A stretch of DNA of 63,249 nt from Deltaproteobacteria bacterium (GTDB lineage Bacteria; Myxococcota_A; Polyangia; Haliangiales; Haliangiaceae). Under the pieces are notes generated by a model that worked only from the letters and a program-made list of their open reading frames with translations, was not told the origin of the DNA and searched no databases. Location: the NCBI GenBank assembly GCA_021413675.1, contig JAIOQA010000183.1:1-63249 (forward strand), written 5' to 3'. Positions 25,450-36,404 of this stretch are shown here, piece by piece. The position numbers and the translations under genes are program-made. The stretch's first letter is position 1. Every line of letters starts with the position of its first letter.

Positions 25450-25574
25450 GGCCGACCGTAGCACCCGGGTTCGGCGCGCGAGCACTCCCGCCGGATGTGA
25501 ACCACGCAACACCACGGGACGCTCGCCGCCTTCTGCCGACCCGGCGCGGTTGCCGACGTGTTACGCCGGGGGCC

Positions 25575-27854
25575 GTGCTCGGGCCTCGCGCCGTCGCCAT
25601 CGCCGCAGCGATCGCCGCGATCGCCAGCCCGGCGATCGCGCGCGCCGAGCGGGCGCTGTCGGGCGTGGTCACCGATGGCGCCACCCGCGCGCCGGTCGCT
25701 GGCGCCACGGTCGCCGCCGCGACGATCGAGACCGTCACCGGCGCCGATGGCAGCTTCACGATCAGCGGCGTCCCCGGCGGCGTGTTCGACGTCTTCGTGC
25801 TCGCCGACGGCTACGAACCGCAGTTGCTGCGCGCGCGCGCCGGCCGCGGCCTGGCGATCGCGCTCGCCCCCGAGCGCGGTGGCACCGAGGTCGTCGAGAT
25901 CGATGGCGCCGCGCCGCTCACCGCGGCGCCCGCCGCGGTGCTGTCGGCCGAGCAGATCAAGACCCTGCCCGGCGGCGGCGGCGACGCGCTGCGCTCGCTG
26001 CAGAGCCTGCCGGGCGTGGCGCGCATCCCGTTCGGCCTGGGCGGGCTCGCGCTGCGCGGCACCGCGCCCCGCGACACCCACGTCTTCCTCGACGGGATCC
26101 AGGTCCCGATCCTCTACCACTTCGGCGGCCTGGCCTCGTTCGTGCCCACCGGCTACCTCGCCCACCTCGAGCTCCAGCCCGGCTCGTTCGGCGTGGCCCA
26201 CGGCCGCGGCCTCGGCGGCGTGGCGCTGGTCGACTCGCGCGCCGGTCGCCGCGATCGCTGGCGCGCGGGCGGCGAGCTCAGCCTCCTCGACGCGGCCGCG
26301 CTCGCCGAGGGTCCGGGGCCGCAGAAGGGCAGCTGGTTGATCGCGGCGCGGCGCTCGTACGCCGACGCGATCCTCGCGCTCGCGCCGATCGATCTGACGC
26401 TCCTGCCGCGCTACTACGACGCGCAGGTGCGCTGGGAGTCGGGCAACGGCGAGTGGACCGCGCTCGGCTTCGCCTCGGACGACAACCTCCACCTCGTGCG
26501 CACGCCGACCGGCGGCGACACGCCGGGCGGCATGATCGACGCGAGCAACGTCGGCGCGTTCGACTACGAGTCGCGGTTCGCGCGGGTCGGCGTGCGCTGG
26601 CGCAAGAAGGTGGCGGCGACGGCGGTGACGATCACGCCGTCGCTCGGCGTCGACAAGATCTCGGCGATCGCGAACCACAAGGGCGTCGACAAGGGCCAGC
26701 GCCGCACGACCGAGACCGGCGCGATCCGCGCGACCGCGGTGACGCCGATCGATCAGGGCAAGGTCGAGCTCGGCTTCGACGCCTCGGTGGTGCGGTCGCA
26801 CTGGACGATCGACGGCAAGCCGCCGCCGCCCAGCGAGGACGAGTTCGAGCACGTCGAGGGCTCCAAGACCAGCGGCGACCTTGGCATGTGGGCCGAGGTG
26901 TCGTGGGCCAGCGCCGACGACGCGGTCGGCATCCGCCCGGGCGTGCGCATCGATCACCTCGGGCTCGCCGATCAGTGGACCGTCGATCCGCGGGTCAGCG
27001 TGACCCACCGCGCGCCCTACCGCCTGACGATCACCGAGTCGCTCGGCATGTATCACCAGCCGCCGTCGATCGTGGATCTGCAGCACGATCCCGATCGCCC
27101 GCTGTCCGCATCGTGGTCGGTGCAGGCCTCGGTCGCGGTCAAGGCGCCGCTCCGCGATCAGGCCGAGGTCTCGGCGACGATCTACGGCCAGGATCTGCAC
27201 GAGCTGCCGGTCGACGTGGTCAGCGGCGCGACGCCGGTGTCGGCCAACGGCAGCGGCGAGGCCGGCGGCGCGTTCGGCGTGGCGCGCGAGCTCATCGACG
27301 ATCAGTTCGGCACCTACAGCCTCCGCGACAACCGCGGCCGCGGCTACGCCTACGGCGCCGAGCTGATGATCCGGCGCGACGTCGGCGCGGTCACCGGCTG
27401 GATCTCGTACACCTACGCGCGCTCGTTCCGCCGCGGCGATCCCGCGCGCATGGCGCCGTGGCTGCCGTACGTGCTCGATCAGCCGCACTTGCTGACGGTG
27501 CTCGCGACCTGGCGCGCGACCGCACACTGGCGCTTCGGTGGCCGCTTCCGCGTGGTCACCGGCAATCCCTACACGCCGGTCGCCGCCGCGTTCCGCGACA
27601 TCGAGCACGCGTGGACCGCGATCGATGGACCGCTCCTGTCCGAGCGCCTGCCCGCGTTCGTGCAGCTCGATCTGCGCGTCGATCGCACGTGGAAGCGCCG
27701 GTGGGGCACGATGGCCTTGTTCCTCGATCTGCAGAACGCGGCCAACCGCGCCAACGTCGAGGGCGTGACGTACAACGACGACTACACCCGGCGCGGCTAC
27801 ACCCACGGGTTGCCGATCTTCCCGTCGCTGGGCGTCGAGTACACGCCGCCCTAG
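25575..27854 (+). CDS. TonB-dependent receptor with carboxypeptidase-regulatory-like domain
   Basis: A 759-residue outer-membrane protein. The GTG at 25575 gives a signal peptide ending ARAE. Residues 25-105 form a CarboxypepD_reg-like domain (GVVTDGATRAPVAGATVAA, GADGSFTISGVPGG). The plug follows (EQIKTLPGGGGDALRSLQSLPGV split over two strands, LRGTAPRDTHVFLDGIQVP), then a long barrel ending in the terminal strand LGVEYTPP. Substrates of this large class range from siderophores to oligosaccharides and none is indicated. No TonB/ExbB gene is adjacent. Its stop overlaps by three bases the stop of the convergent gene, sharing CTAG. Confidence 0.85.
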   Translation: MLGPRAVAIAAAIAAIASPAIARAERALSGVVTDGATRAPVAGATVAAATIETVTGADGSFTISGVPGGVFDVFVLADGYEPQLLRARAGRGLAIALAPERGGTEVVEIDGAAPLTAAPAAVLSAEQIKTLPGGGGDALRSLQSLPGVARIPFGLGGLALRGTAPRDTHVFLDGIQVPILYHFGGLASFVPTGYLAHLELQPGSFGVAHGRGLGGVALVDSRAGRRDRWRAGGELSLLDAAALAEGPGPQKGSWLIAARRSYADAILALAPIDLTLLPRYYDAQVRWESGNGEWTALGFASDDNLHLVRTPTGGDTPGGMIDASNVGAFDYESRFARVGVRWRKKVAATAVTITPSLGVDKISAIANHKGVDKGQRRTTETGAIRATAVTPIDQGKVELGFDASVVRSHWTIDGKPPPPSEDEFEHVEGSKTSGDLGMWAEVSWASADDAVGIRPGVRIDHLGLADQWTVDPRVSVTHRAPYRLTITESLGMYHQPPSIVDLQHDPDRPLSASWSVQASVAVKAPLRDQAEVSATIYGQDLHELPVDVVSGATPVSANGSGEAGGAFGVARELIDDQFGTYSLRDNRGRGYAYGAELMIRRDVGAVTGWISYTYARSFRRGDPARMAPWLPYVLDQPHLLTVLATWRATAHWRFGGRFRVVTGNPYTPVAAAFRDIEHAWTAIDGPLLSERLPAFVQLDLRVDRTWKRRWGTMALFLDLQNAANRANVEGVTYNDDYTRRGYTHGLPIFPSLGVEYTPP

Positions 27855-28141
27855 GCGTGGTAGTCGGGGCCGTCCTCGCCGACGAGGACCTCGGTCGCGA
27901 CGATCACCGCGGCGCGCTCGGCCGCCAGCGCCGCGAGCGCGGGCTCCGCGCGATACGCGGCGAACGCGGCGGCGTCGGGGAACGTCACGACGTGGACCTC
28001 GCGCAGCGGATCGCCATCGATCACGACCGTGCGCGCGATCGCGCCGCCGTGGTGCGTCATGATCGCCGCCGCGGCGCGTTCGTAGGCGCGAAAGCGCGCG
28101 AGCATCGAGCGGGAGACCGTGAGGATCGCGACCAGGGTCAC
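27851..28141 (-). CDS. DUF1330/ABM-like small protein
   Basis: A 96-residue ferredoxin-like-fold protein: VAILTVSRSMLARFRAYERAA, GGAIARTVVIDGDP, VHVVTFPDAAAFAAYRAEPA. This is the DUF1330/EthD-like pattern of small dimeric barrel proteins. The start is a GTG at 28141. No substrate can be assigned. It is divergent from the URC genes with a 92-base gap and may or may not share their regulation. Confidence 0.6.
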   Translation of the reverse strand: MTLVAILTVSRSMLARFRAYERAAAAIMTHHGGAIARTVVIDGDPLREVHVVTFPDAAAFAAYRAEPALAALAAERAAVIVATEVLVGEDGPDYHA

Positions 28142-28233
28142 GCCGGCATGATCCCACCGAATCCTTTACGGTGAGGCGACTTCGTGGCAGCGTTCATCTC
28201 TTCACTCGCGATCACGGGGGCGAGCGAGACGCC

Positions 28234-29487
<1,254 letters not shown>

Positions 29488-29496
29488 GGAGATGAG

Positions 29497-30774
29497 ATGT
29501 CCGCCGAGACCACCGCCAGCGGCGGCGAGCTGACCGCCGCCCTCAACTATCTGAAGTCGCCGCTCGCGATCCGCGCGCGCGCCGAGAACGTGTTGTCGGT
29601 CGGGTTGGTGGGCGGGCTGGATCACTTCGCGGTCGAGCTCGCGCGCCTCGGCGCGGTCGCCGATCGGGTCGCCGCGGTGACGCGCGCGGCGTACCCGTCG
29701 CTGGTGATCCCGGTGCACGGCCGCACCAACCACTTCCGCGCTGGCGGCGTGGATCGCGCGGCGGCGCTCGATCGCGCGCTCGCCGATCGCGAGCGCGACG
29801 CCCGCGCGACCGCGTGGATCGATCTGATCGTGGTGTCGGTGCTGCTCGACGCTGGCGCTGGCGACGCGTGGGCCTTCACCGAGCCCGGCACCGGGCTGCG
29901 CCTCGCGCGCTCCGAGGGCCTCGCGGTCGCGAGCCTGCACGCGTTTCAAGAGGGGCTGTTCTCGGCCGATCCGGCGGACCCGCTGCGCGTCGACGCCGAC
30001 GCGCTGGCGCGGCTCGATCCGGATCGGCTCGCGGCGGCGTTCCAGATCAGCGCGGCCAACCCGATGGTCGGCCTCGAGGGCCGGACCGAGCTGGTGCGCC
30101 GGCTCGGCGCCGCGCTGGTCGCCTCGCCCCAGCTGTTCCCGGATCAGCGCCCGGGCGGGCTGCTCGAGGTCCTGCGCACCGGCGGCCCGGCCGCGCGCGG
30201 CGGTGGCACGGGCGCGCTCGGCGGCATCGCTGCGGCCGAGCTGTTGCGCGCGCTCCTCGACGGGCTCGGATCGATCTGGCCGGGTCGCACCGAGCTCGCC
30301 GGCGCCAACCTCGGCGACGTCTGGCGCCACCCCGCGGCTGGCGGCGAGGGCCCGACCGCCGGGCTCGCGCCGTTCCACAAGCTGTCGCAGTGGCTGGCGT
30401 ACTCGCTGTTCGAGCCGATCGAGCAGGCCGGGCTGCGCATCATCCAGCCGGGCGCGCTCACCGGCCTGCCCGAGTACCGCAACGGCGGTCTGCTCGTCGA
30501 TCTCGGCGTGCTGGTACCGCGCCACGCCGGCGTGCTGCGCGATCGCCACAAGCCGGGCAGCGAGATCGTCGTCGAGTGGCGCGCGCTGACCGTGGCGCTG
30601 CTCGATCGCGTGGCCGATCTGGTGCGCGCGCGGCTCGAGAAGTCCGCCGACGAGCTGCCGCTGGCGCGCGTGCTCGAGGGCGGCACCTGGGCGGCGGGCC
30701 GGGCGGTCGCCGCCGAGCTGCGTCCGGGCGGCGGACCGCCGATCACGATCGAGTCCGACGGCACGGTATTCTAG
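29497..30774 (+). CDS. URC4/DUF1688 family protein (uracil catabolism)
   Basis: A 425-residue protein of the DUF1688 family (yeast URC4, fission-yeast urg3). Recognisable family segments are LKSPLAIRARAENVL near the N terminus, YPSLVIPVHGRTNHFRAGG near residue 68, WIDLIVVSVLLDAGAGDAW near residue 107, LHAFQEGLFS, and PFHKLSQWLAYSLFEPIEQAG near residue 290 with GLPEYRNGGLLVDLGVL after it. Biochemistry of the family is unresolved, though it is required for URC-type growth on uracil. Nine bases after URC1, with a strong AAGGAG ribosome-binding site at 29486-29491; clearly one operon. Confidence 0.88.
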   Translation: MSAETTASGGELTAALNYLKSPLAIRARAENVLSVGLVGGLDHFAVELARLGAVADRVAAVTRAAYPSLVIPVHGRTNHFRAGGVDRAAALDRALADRERDARATAWIDLIVVSVLLDAGAGDAWAFTEPGTGLRLARSEGLAVASLHAFQEGLFSADPADPLRVDADALARLDPDRLAAAFQISAANPMVGLEGRTELVRRLGAALVASPQLFPDQRPGGLLEVLRTGGPAARGGGTGALGGIAAAELLRALLDGLGSIWPGRTELAGANLGDVWRHPAAGGEGPTAGLAPFHKLSQWLAYSLFEPIEQAGLRIIQPGALTGLPEYRNGGLLVDLGVLVPRHAGVLRDRHKPGSEIVVEWRALTVALLDRVADLVRARLEKSADELPLARVLEGGTWAAGRAVAAELRPGGGPPITIESDGTVF

Positions 30775-30812
30775 CCGCCGAATACCCGCGGCGACGCGCG
30801 CGTTGGATCCGC

Positions 30813-31571
30813 ATGTCCTGGATCGCTCGCGCCGGCGCCGTCATGTTGTTGCTCGTCGGAGGCGTCGCGCAGGCCGAGACCGACCCGTGCGCCGTCCCGC
30901 CGGCCGATCCCGCCACGCGCGCGATGACGATCGACCTGGTCGACAACGCTGACTGGGGCTACCAGACCTTCGCGCCCGGCACCGGCGCGGCGTTCCCGGC
31001 GGTCAGCAAGGACGGCAAGACCCTCGTGCAGCTGTTCCAGGACGGCGAGGACTTCACCGGCGCGCCGATCACGACGATCGTGTTCTGGTCGACTCGCGGC
31101 GCGGAGCTGGCGCGCTACGGGCGCGGCGGCGCCAGCGACTCGCGCAACAGCGCCGCCGCCGACGCGCCGCACGCGCACGCCGCGGTCAACCAGCGCCTTG
31201 CTGCGACCACCTGGCGCCCGCTCGCGGTGCACAACGCGTGCGAGCCGGACAGCGAGGTCGGTCGGTCGCCATCGCGCGTGACCGTCGATGGCGACGTCGC
31301 GATCACGTTCGATCCCGCCACGGCGCGGCTCACGAAGCGGGTCGCGAAGGGCCGCGCCACCCGCATCCGCGCGCAGTTTCGCGCGCCCGGGCTGCGCTCC
31401 GCCGACGACGGCATCCCCGGTGGCGGCTGCGGCGAGATCACCCGCCTGGCGTACGGCTTCGGCGGGCGCGACCTCGGCGTGGCGATCCTGATCGCCGACG
31501 GGAACCTCGGCGGCGACTCGTGCTTCGGCCAGCCCGTCGCCGACAACGCGCTCGTGATCCCGCTACGCTGA
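30813..31571 (+). CDS. Exported hypothetical protein, tandem paralogue 1 of 2
   Basis: A 252-residue protein with a signal peptide (MSWIARAGAVMLLLVGGVAQA) and a mature beta-rich domain. Distinctive blocks are FPAVSKDGKTLVQLFQDGEDFTG near residue 60, ITTIVFWSTRGAELARYG, TWRPLAVHNAC, VAITFDPATARLTKR, and the terminal GCGEITRLAYGFGGRDLGVA with GGDSCFGQPVADNALVI. Every block recurs in the next gene. Four cysteines in the mature part likely form disulfides. Family not recognised. It follows URC4 by 38 bases but its role is probably unrelated. Confidence 0.6.
   Translation: MSWIARAGAVMLLLVGGVAQAETDPCAVPPADPATRAMTIDLVDNADWGYQTFAPGTGAAFPAVSKDGKTLVQLFQDGEDFTGAPITTIVFWSTRGAELARYGRGGASDSRNSAAADAPHAHAAVNQRLAATTWRPLAVHNACEPDSEVGRSPSRVTVDGDVAITFDPATARLTKRVAKGRATRIRAQFRAPGLRSADDGIPGGGCGEITRLAYGFGGRDLGVAILIADGNLGGDSCFGQPVADNALVIPLR
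31564..31569 (+). promoter_or_regulatory. -10-like box TACGCT before ATG 31577
   Basis: TACGCT, within the last codons of the upstream gene, ends 8 positions before the ATG at 31577. It argues that 31577 is the ancestral start of the following paralogue, in the frame that is now broken. Confidence 0.35.
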
Positions 31572-31608
31572 TCGCCATGTCCGCGATCCTCCGCACGACC
31601 GTCGTTGC

Positions 31609-32361
31609 GTGACGCTGATGAGCGGGCACGCCCGCGCCGACACCGATGCGTGCACGACCGCGCCCGTCGATCCCGCGACCCGCGCGATGGCGGTCGAGGT
31701 CGCCGCGCCCGATGGCGGCGGCCCCTTCGTCTACCCGCTGTTCGCGCCGGCCAAGGGCAGCGAGTTCCCGGCGGTCAGCAAGGACGGCAAGGTCATCGTC
31801 CAGCTGTTCCACGAGGGCGAGGACTTCAGCGGCGCGCCGATCACCACGCTGATGTTCTGGTCGAATCGCGGCACCGTGATCGCGCGCTACTCGCTCGGCA
31901 GCTCGAACGCCGCGCGCGCCGATGGTGTCGATGCCAAGGTGCCCACCAAGGCCGAGGCCGCGCTCGGCAAGGCGGCCAACGCCCGGCTCGCGACGCGCCG
32001 GTGGCGACCACTCGCGGTCCATCCGGCGTGCGCGCCCGCCGACGCGCCCGTCGACGACAGCGATCACAGCTCGACCGTCCAGCTCGACGGTGACGTCGCC
32101 GTCACGTTCGATCCGGTCGAGCAGCGACTGGTCAGCACGCGCCGCGGTCGCACCACGAAGCTCCGCGCGACCTTCTCGTCGCACGGCACGCGCATGGGCG
32201 AGGACTCGCACGGCGGATGCGGCCAGATCACGCGCCTCGACTACGGCTTCGGCGGCCGCGACCTCGGCGTCGCGATCCTCGTGCCCGACGCCAGCCTCGG
32301 CGGCGACTCGTGCTTCGGCCTACCGACCTCCGACAACGCGCTCGCGATCAAGCTGCGCTGA
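31609..32361 (+). CDS. Exported protein paralogue 2 of 2; signal peptide frameshifted
   Basis: The 250-residue product matches the preceding gene along its whole mature length: FPAVSKDGKVIVQLFHEGEDFSG, ITTLMFWSNRGTVIARYS, RRWRPLAVHPAC, DYGFGGRDLGVAILVPD, GGDSCFGLPTSDNALAIKL. The start is anomalous. An ATG at 31577 begins MSAILRTTVVA and stops at once, while the next frame continues VTLMSGHARADTD. Joined by one extra base they make a perfect signal peptide, so the leader is frameshifted. As it stands, translation from the GTG at 31609 would yield a protein without an effective signal. Possibly a recent mutation or a sequencing indel. Confidence 0.6.
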   Translation: MTLMSGHARADTDACTTAPVDPATRAMAVEVAAPDGGGPFVYPLFAPAKGSEFPAVSKDGKVIVQLFHEGEDFSGAPITTLMFWSNRGTVIARYSLGSSNAARADGVDAKVPTKAEAALGKAANARLATRRWRPLAVHPACAPADAPVDDSDHSSTVQLDGDVAVTFDPVEQRLVSTRRGRTTKLRATFSSHGTRMGEDSHGGCGQITRLDYGFGGRDLGVAILVPDASLGGDSCFGLPTSDNALAIKLR

Positions 32362-32949
32362 TCATTCGGGCGGGTCGTCGCCGAACAGCGTGCCGACCGC
32401 GATCTCGATCGCGTCGAACGGCTCGGCGCGCACGGTCTCGCCCCGTTCGGCGCTCAGGCGCGTCACGTAGCCATCGGCGCTCCACCGCATCACCGTGAGC
32501 GTCTGCGCGTGCGGGTCGACGATCCAGTAGTGCGGGATCGCGACGCGGTGATACAGGCGCAGCTTCGCGATGGTGTCGTGGTTGGCGTTCGACGGCGACA
32601 GGATCTCGCAGACCCAGTCGGGACAGAGGCGCACCGGCGTGCCGGTCGGGTGTTCGGGGCTGCGCTCGCGGCGCCAACCTATGACGTCCGGACGGACGAG
32701 ATCTCCGGTGTCGAGGAGCAGCTCGATCTCCACCGAGATCCACCACCCTCCTGGGCCGCCAGCGCCGCCCGGCTTGCGCTGGAACCGAGAATGAACGGTT
32801 CCAACCAAGCCCGCTTGCGCGCGCCCATGCTCGCCGCTCGGCGAGGCCTTCGGCGTGAGCTCGCCATCGATCAGCTCGTGGAAGCGCTCCTCTTCCGGGA
32901 TCGCCCAGAACTCGGCGAGCGTCGTGCGTGCGCGGGCGGGCTGCGACAT
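32362..32949 (-). CDS. Uma2 family (DUF820) PD-(D/E)XK-type protein
   Basis: The 195-residue protein has the Uma2 signature: an N-terminal RFHELIDGELTPKASPSGEH, then VRPDVIGWRRER, CPDWVCEILSPSNANHDTIAKLRLYHRVAIPHYWIVDPH split by the catalytic Glu of the PD-(D/E)XK fold, and LTVMRWSADGYV. Uma2 proteins are expanded in cyanobacteria and myxobacteria; nuclease activity is predicted, and their biological role is obscure. Its stop is adjacent to the stop of the convergent exported-protein gene. Confidence 0.88.
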   Translation of the reverse strand: MSQPARARTTLAEFWAIPEEERFHELIDGELTPKASPSGEHGRAQAGLVGTVHSRFQRKPGGAGGPGGWWISVEIELLLDTGDLVRPDVIGWRRERSPEHPTGTPVRLCPDWVCEILSPSNANHDTIAKLRLYHRVAIPHYWIVDPHAQTLTVMRWSADGYVTRLSAERGETVRAEPFDAIEIAVGTLFGDDPPE

Positions 32950-33011
32950 GGCGGCGAGCCTCGATTCTACGCCACGCCGCGGGCGTCATCCACAGCCCGT
33001 TTCGCGCGCGA

Positions 33012-33359
33012 TCACCGTCGGTGATGGGCCTCGATCGCGTCCAGTCGCGCGCGTGCATCGGCGTGCGCGGGCTCGAGCTGCAGGATCAGGTGGTACAGCG
33101 CCGCGGCCTGCGCGGCGAACCCGCTGCGGACGTAGCGCTCCGCGGCGCGATCGAACGCGCGCACCGCCTCGCCGCGCTTCCCGAGCCGGCGCAGCACGTC
33201 GCCCGCGCGCTTCGGCCAGATCGGATCCGCCGGCGCGAGCCGCTCGAGCTCGAGGTAGAGGTCGAGCGCGGCCTTGTGCTTGCCGGACGCTGCGGCGGCC
33301 TGGGCGCGGTCGCGCAGCTCGCGCGCGGCGCTCACGCCGGAGATCGGGGGTACTGCCAC
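33012..33359 (-). CDS. TPR-repeat protein
   Basis: A 115-residue helical protein with about three tetratricopeptide units: AASGKHKAALDLYLELERLAP, GDVLRRLGKRGEAVRAFDRA, and GFAAQAAALYHLILQLEP. TPRs mediate protein binding. No signal peptide is seen. The GTG at 33359 is chosen because a TAGCGT box places the predicted transcription start exactly on it. No partner can be named. Confidence 0.75.
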   Translation of the reverse strand: MAVPPISGVSAARELRDRAQAAAASGKHKAALDLYLELERLAPADPIWPKRAGDVLRRLGKRGEAVRAFDRAAERYVRSGFAAQAAALYHLILQLEPAHADARARLDAIEAHHRR

Positions 33360-33365
33360 GCGCGC

Positions 33366-33371
33366 ACGCTA
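33366..33371 (-). promoter_or_regulatory. -10-like box TAGCGT for the TPR gene
   Basis: Minus-strand TAGCGT ends 7 positions before the GTG at 33359, one of the exact leaderless spacings in this window. Confidence 0.4.
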
Positions 33372-33484
33372 CGACGCGCCGGCGAGATCCTGGGAGATCC
33401 TGCGGGGATGGGGCCGGATAGCGCTGGGGTCTCGCGCGAGTTCTTCGCACGCCGCGCGCGCGAGTTCTTCGCAGCCCCGCGCGA

Positions 33485-34117
<633 letters not shown>

Positions 34118-34317
34118 GGTCGCGAACCTACCTCGAAGACCGGGAACCTTTCGATTCCCGACCGTGCCTGAATCACGGCGGGAGTTGCCGGCGCCGCCGC
34201 CCCGCGGTCCCGGCCGGTGACCAGCGTTCGTTTCGATCGCGTTTCGAGTTAGCCGAGCGTTTACGCGCCAGAAACACGGGCTCCTTAGCATCTGCGTCAC
34301 GAAAGGAGCGTGATGGA

Positions 34318-35598
34318 ATGATCGACTCTGGCGATACGGCCTGGCTGCTCGTCTCGACGGCCCTCGTGATGTTGATGACCCCGGGGCTCGCGCTGTTCTA
34401 CGGCGGCATGGTCCAGGGCAAGAACGTGCTGTCGACGTTCATGCACAGCTTCTTCGCCCTCGGGATCGTGTCGATCCAGTGGGCGGTGATTGGCTACAGC
34501 CTGTCGTTCGGCGACGACGTCGGCGGCTTCATCGGCGGCACCAACTTCGCGCTCCTGCACGACGTCGGCGTCGACGGCGCGGGTCGCACGGTGCCGCACC
34601 TGCTGTTCATGATGTACCAGGGCATGTTCGCGATCATCACGCCCGCGCTCATCTCGGGCGCGTTCGCCGAGCGGATGAAGTTCTCGGCGTACTGTCTGTT
34701 CACGCTGGCGTGGACCACGCTGGTCTACGATCCGGTCGCGCACTGGGTCTGGCACCCGGACGGCTGGCTCGCCAAGCTGGGCGCCCTCGACTTCGCCGGC
34801 GGCGCGGTCGTGCACCTGTCGTCCGGTGTCTCCGCGCTGATCGTCGCGATCATCCTCGGCAAGCGCGCCGGGTACCCGCACACCCGCCACCAGCCGCACA
34901 ACCTGACGATGACGATCCTGGGCGCGGGCCTCCTGTGGTTCGGCTGGTTCGGCTTCAACGCCGGCTCGGCGCTCAAGGCCGATGGCTCGGCGGTGACCGC
35001 GCTCGTGACCACGCACCTCGCGGCCGCCGCGGGCGCGCTGTCGTGGGGCTTCGTCGAGATGCTGCGCATCAAGAAGGTCACGATGCTCGGCGTGGCCTCG
35101 GGCCTGGTCGCCGGCCTGGTCGCGATCACCCCGGCGGCGGGCTTCGTGTCGCCGATGAGCGCGATCTGGATCGGCCTGGCCGCCGGCGTCGTCTGCTACG
35201 GCGGCGTGCTGATCAAGAGCAAGGCCGGCTACGACGACGCCCTCGACGCCTTCGGCGTGCACGGCATCGGCGGCGCGCTGGGCGCGGTCCTGACCGGCGT
35301 GTTCGCGGTCGAGGTCGGCGGGCTCGACGGCCACTGGGACAAGGTCGGCATCCAGCTGCTGAGCATCGGCGCGGTCGCGGCCTACGCCGGCGTGGTCACG
35401 GTCGTGCTCCTGCTGATCATCAAGGCGCTCATCGGCCTGCGGGTCGACGCCGAGACCGAGAACGAGGGCCTCGACGGCGCGCTCCACGGCGAGACCGGCT
35501 ACGCCCTGGGCGGCTCGGGCACCTCGGAGCACGCGCCGGCGCACTTCGAGCCCGAGGCCAAGCTGCCGATGGGCTCGCCCGAGGCGGTCGGCGCCTAG
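34318..35598 (+). CDS. amtB: Ammonium transporter (Amt/MEP/Rh family)
   Basis: A 426-residue, eleven-helix inner-membrane channel. Family blocks seen: [18 protein letters not shown] at the N terminus, [66 protein letters not shown] and the second pore-histidine region [25 protein letters not shown] at 34302-34308 gives the ATG a good ribosome-binding site. No glnK (PII) gene follows, unlike many bacterial amtB loci. A 14-bp hairpin terminator ends the transcript, so the regulator downstream is separately expressed. Confidence 0.96.
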   Translation: MIDSGDTAWLLVSTALVMLMTPGLALFYGGMVQGKNVLSTFMHSFFALGIVSIQWAVIGYSLSFGDDVGGFIGGTNFALLHDVGVDGAGRTVPHLLFMMYQGMFAIITPALISGAFAERMKFSAYCLFTLAWTTLVYDPVAHWVWHPDGWLAKLGALDFAGGAVVHLSSGVSALIVAIILGKRAGYPHTRHQPHNLTMTILGAGLLWFGWFGFNAGSALKADGSAVTALVTTHLAAAAGALSWGFVEMLRIKKVTMLGVASGLVAGLVAITPAAGFVSPMSAIWIGLAAGVVCYGGVLIKSKAGYDDALDAFGVHGIGGALGAVLTGVFAVEVGGLDGHWDKVGIQLLSIGAVAAYAGVVTVVLLLIIKALIGLRVDAETENEGLDGALHGETGYALGGSGTSEHAPAHFEPEAKLPMGSPEAVGA

Positions 35599-35611
35599 CC
35601 AGGCCACCGAG

Positions 35612-35643
35612 CGGATGCCGGCGCGCTGTCGCGCCGGCATCCG
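35612..35643 (+). terminator. Terminator hairpin after amtB
   Basis: A perfect 14-bp stem, CGGATGCCGGCGCG with its complement, closes the 4-base loop CTGT 13 bases past the amtB stop codon. There is no T-run. The next promoter box begins only 6 bases further on. Confidence 0.7.
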
Positions 35644-35649
35644 GACAGG

Positions 35650-35655
35650 TATACT
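35650..35655 (+). promoter_or_regulatory. -10 box TATACT for the XRE-cupin regulator
   Basis: TATACT matches the sigma-70 -10 consensus at 5 of 6 positions and predicts a start at 35662, three bases before the TTG start codon. Confidence 0.5.
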
Positions 35656-35664
35656 CGGGCGGCC

Positions 35665-36327
35665 TTGGAGCCGGAAAAGATCAAGCGGGGCGGGAAGCGG
35701 GTCACCAAGCCCGTGAGCGAGGAGCCGATCGCCGAGATCGCGCCCGAGCATCGCAACGACGCAGCCGATCTCGCGCCGATCGTCGGCGCGAACCTGCGCC
35801 GCCTGCGCACGCGCCGCGGCCTGTCGCTCGAGAAGCTCGCGCAGAGCTCCGGCGTCAGCCGCGCGATGCTCGGCCAGATCGAGCTCGGCCAGAGCGCGCC
35901 CACGATCAACGTGCTGTGGAAGATCGCGCGCGCGCTCGAGGTCACGTTCTCGGCGCTGATCTCGACCCGCGCGCAGTCGGGCGCGCTGGTCCTGCGCCAG
36001 ACCGAGTCCAAGCTCCTCACCAGCAAGGACCGGTCGTTCTCGTCGCGCGCGCTGTTCCCGTTCGACGAGCCGCGCCGGGTCGAGTTCTACGAGCTGCGCC
36101 TCACCGCCGGCGGCGTCGAGGAAGCCGACGCCCACGCGCCCGGCACCAGCGAGAACCTGGTCGTCACCCAGGGCCAGGTCGAGATCGACGTCGGCGGCGA
36201 GACCCACCGGCTCGAGACCGGCGACTCGATCCTGTTCGAGGCCGACGCGCCGCACGCGTACCGCAACGCCGGCAAGGGCGACGCGGTCATGTATCTCGTG
36301 ATGACGTACGCGCAAGAAGTCGGCTAG
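35665..36327 (+). CDS. XRE-family HTH regulator with C-terminal cupin domain
   Basis: A 220-residue regulator. Residues 35-95 form a helix-turn-helix: [49 protein letters not shown]. Residues 145-218 form a small cupin ([37 protein letters not shown]). Proteins of this PuuR-like architecture sense a small ligand through the cupin and control transport or catabolism genes. The TTG start is favoured by the TATACT box three bases from a leaderless position. The nearest candidates for control are amtB upstream and murA-hisG downstream; neither is proven. Confidence 0.88.
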   Translation: MEPEKIKRGGKRVTKPVSEEPIAEIAPEHRNDAADLAPIVGANLRRLRTRRGLSLEKLAQSSGVSRAMLGQIELGQSAPTINVLWKIARALEVTFSALISTRAQSGALVLRQTESKLLTSKDRSFSSRALFPFDEPRRVEFYELRLTAGGVEEADAHAPGTSENLVVTQGQVEIDVGGETHRLETGDSILFEADAPHAYRNAGKGDAVMYLVMTYAQEVG

Positions 36328-36404
36328 GCCGAGCGACGCGACGGAAGACTCGGCCCCGCCCCGGCGTTCCCTCGCTGCGGCATTCGTGCTACGCGAGGTG
36401 CGCG

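Noticed and set aside
34297..36315. A 672-codon minus-strand open frame opposite amtB and the XRE regulator
   Set aside because: Arg/Asp/His-rich shadow of two clear plus-strand genes; no recognisable domain.
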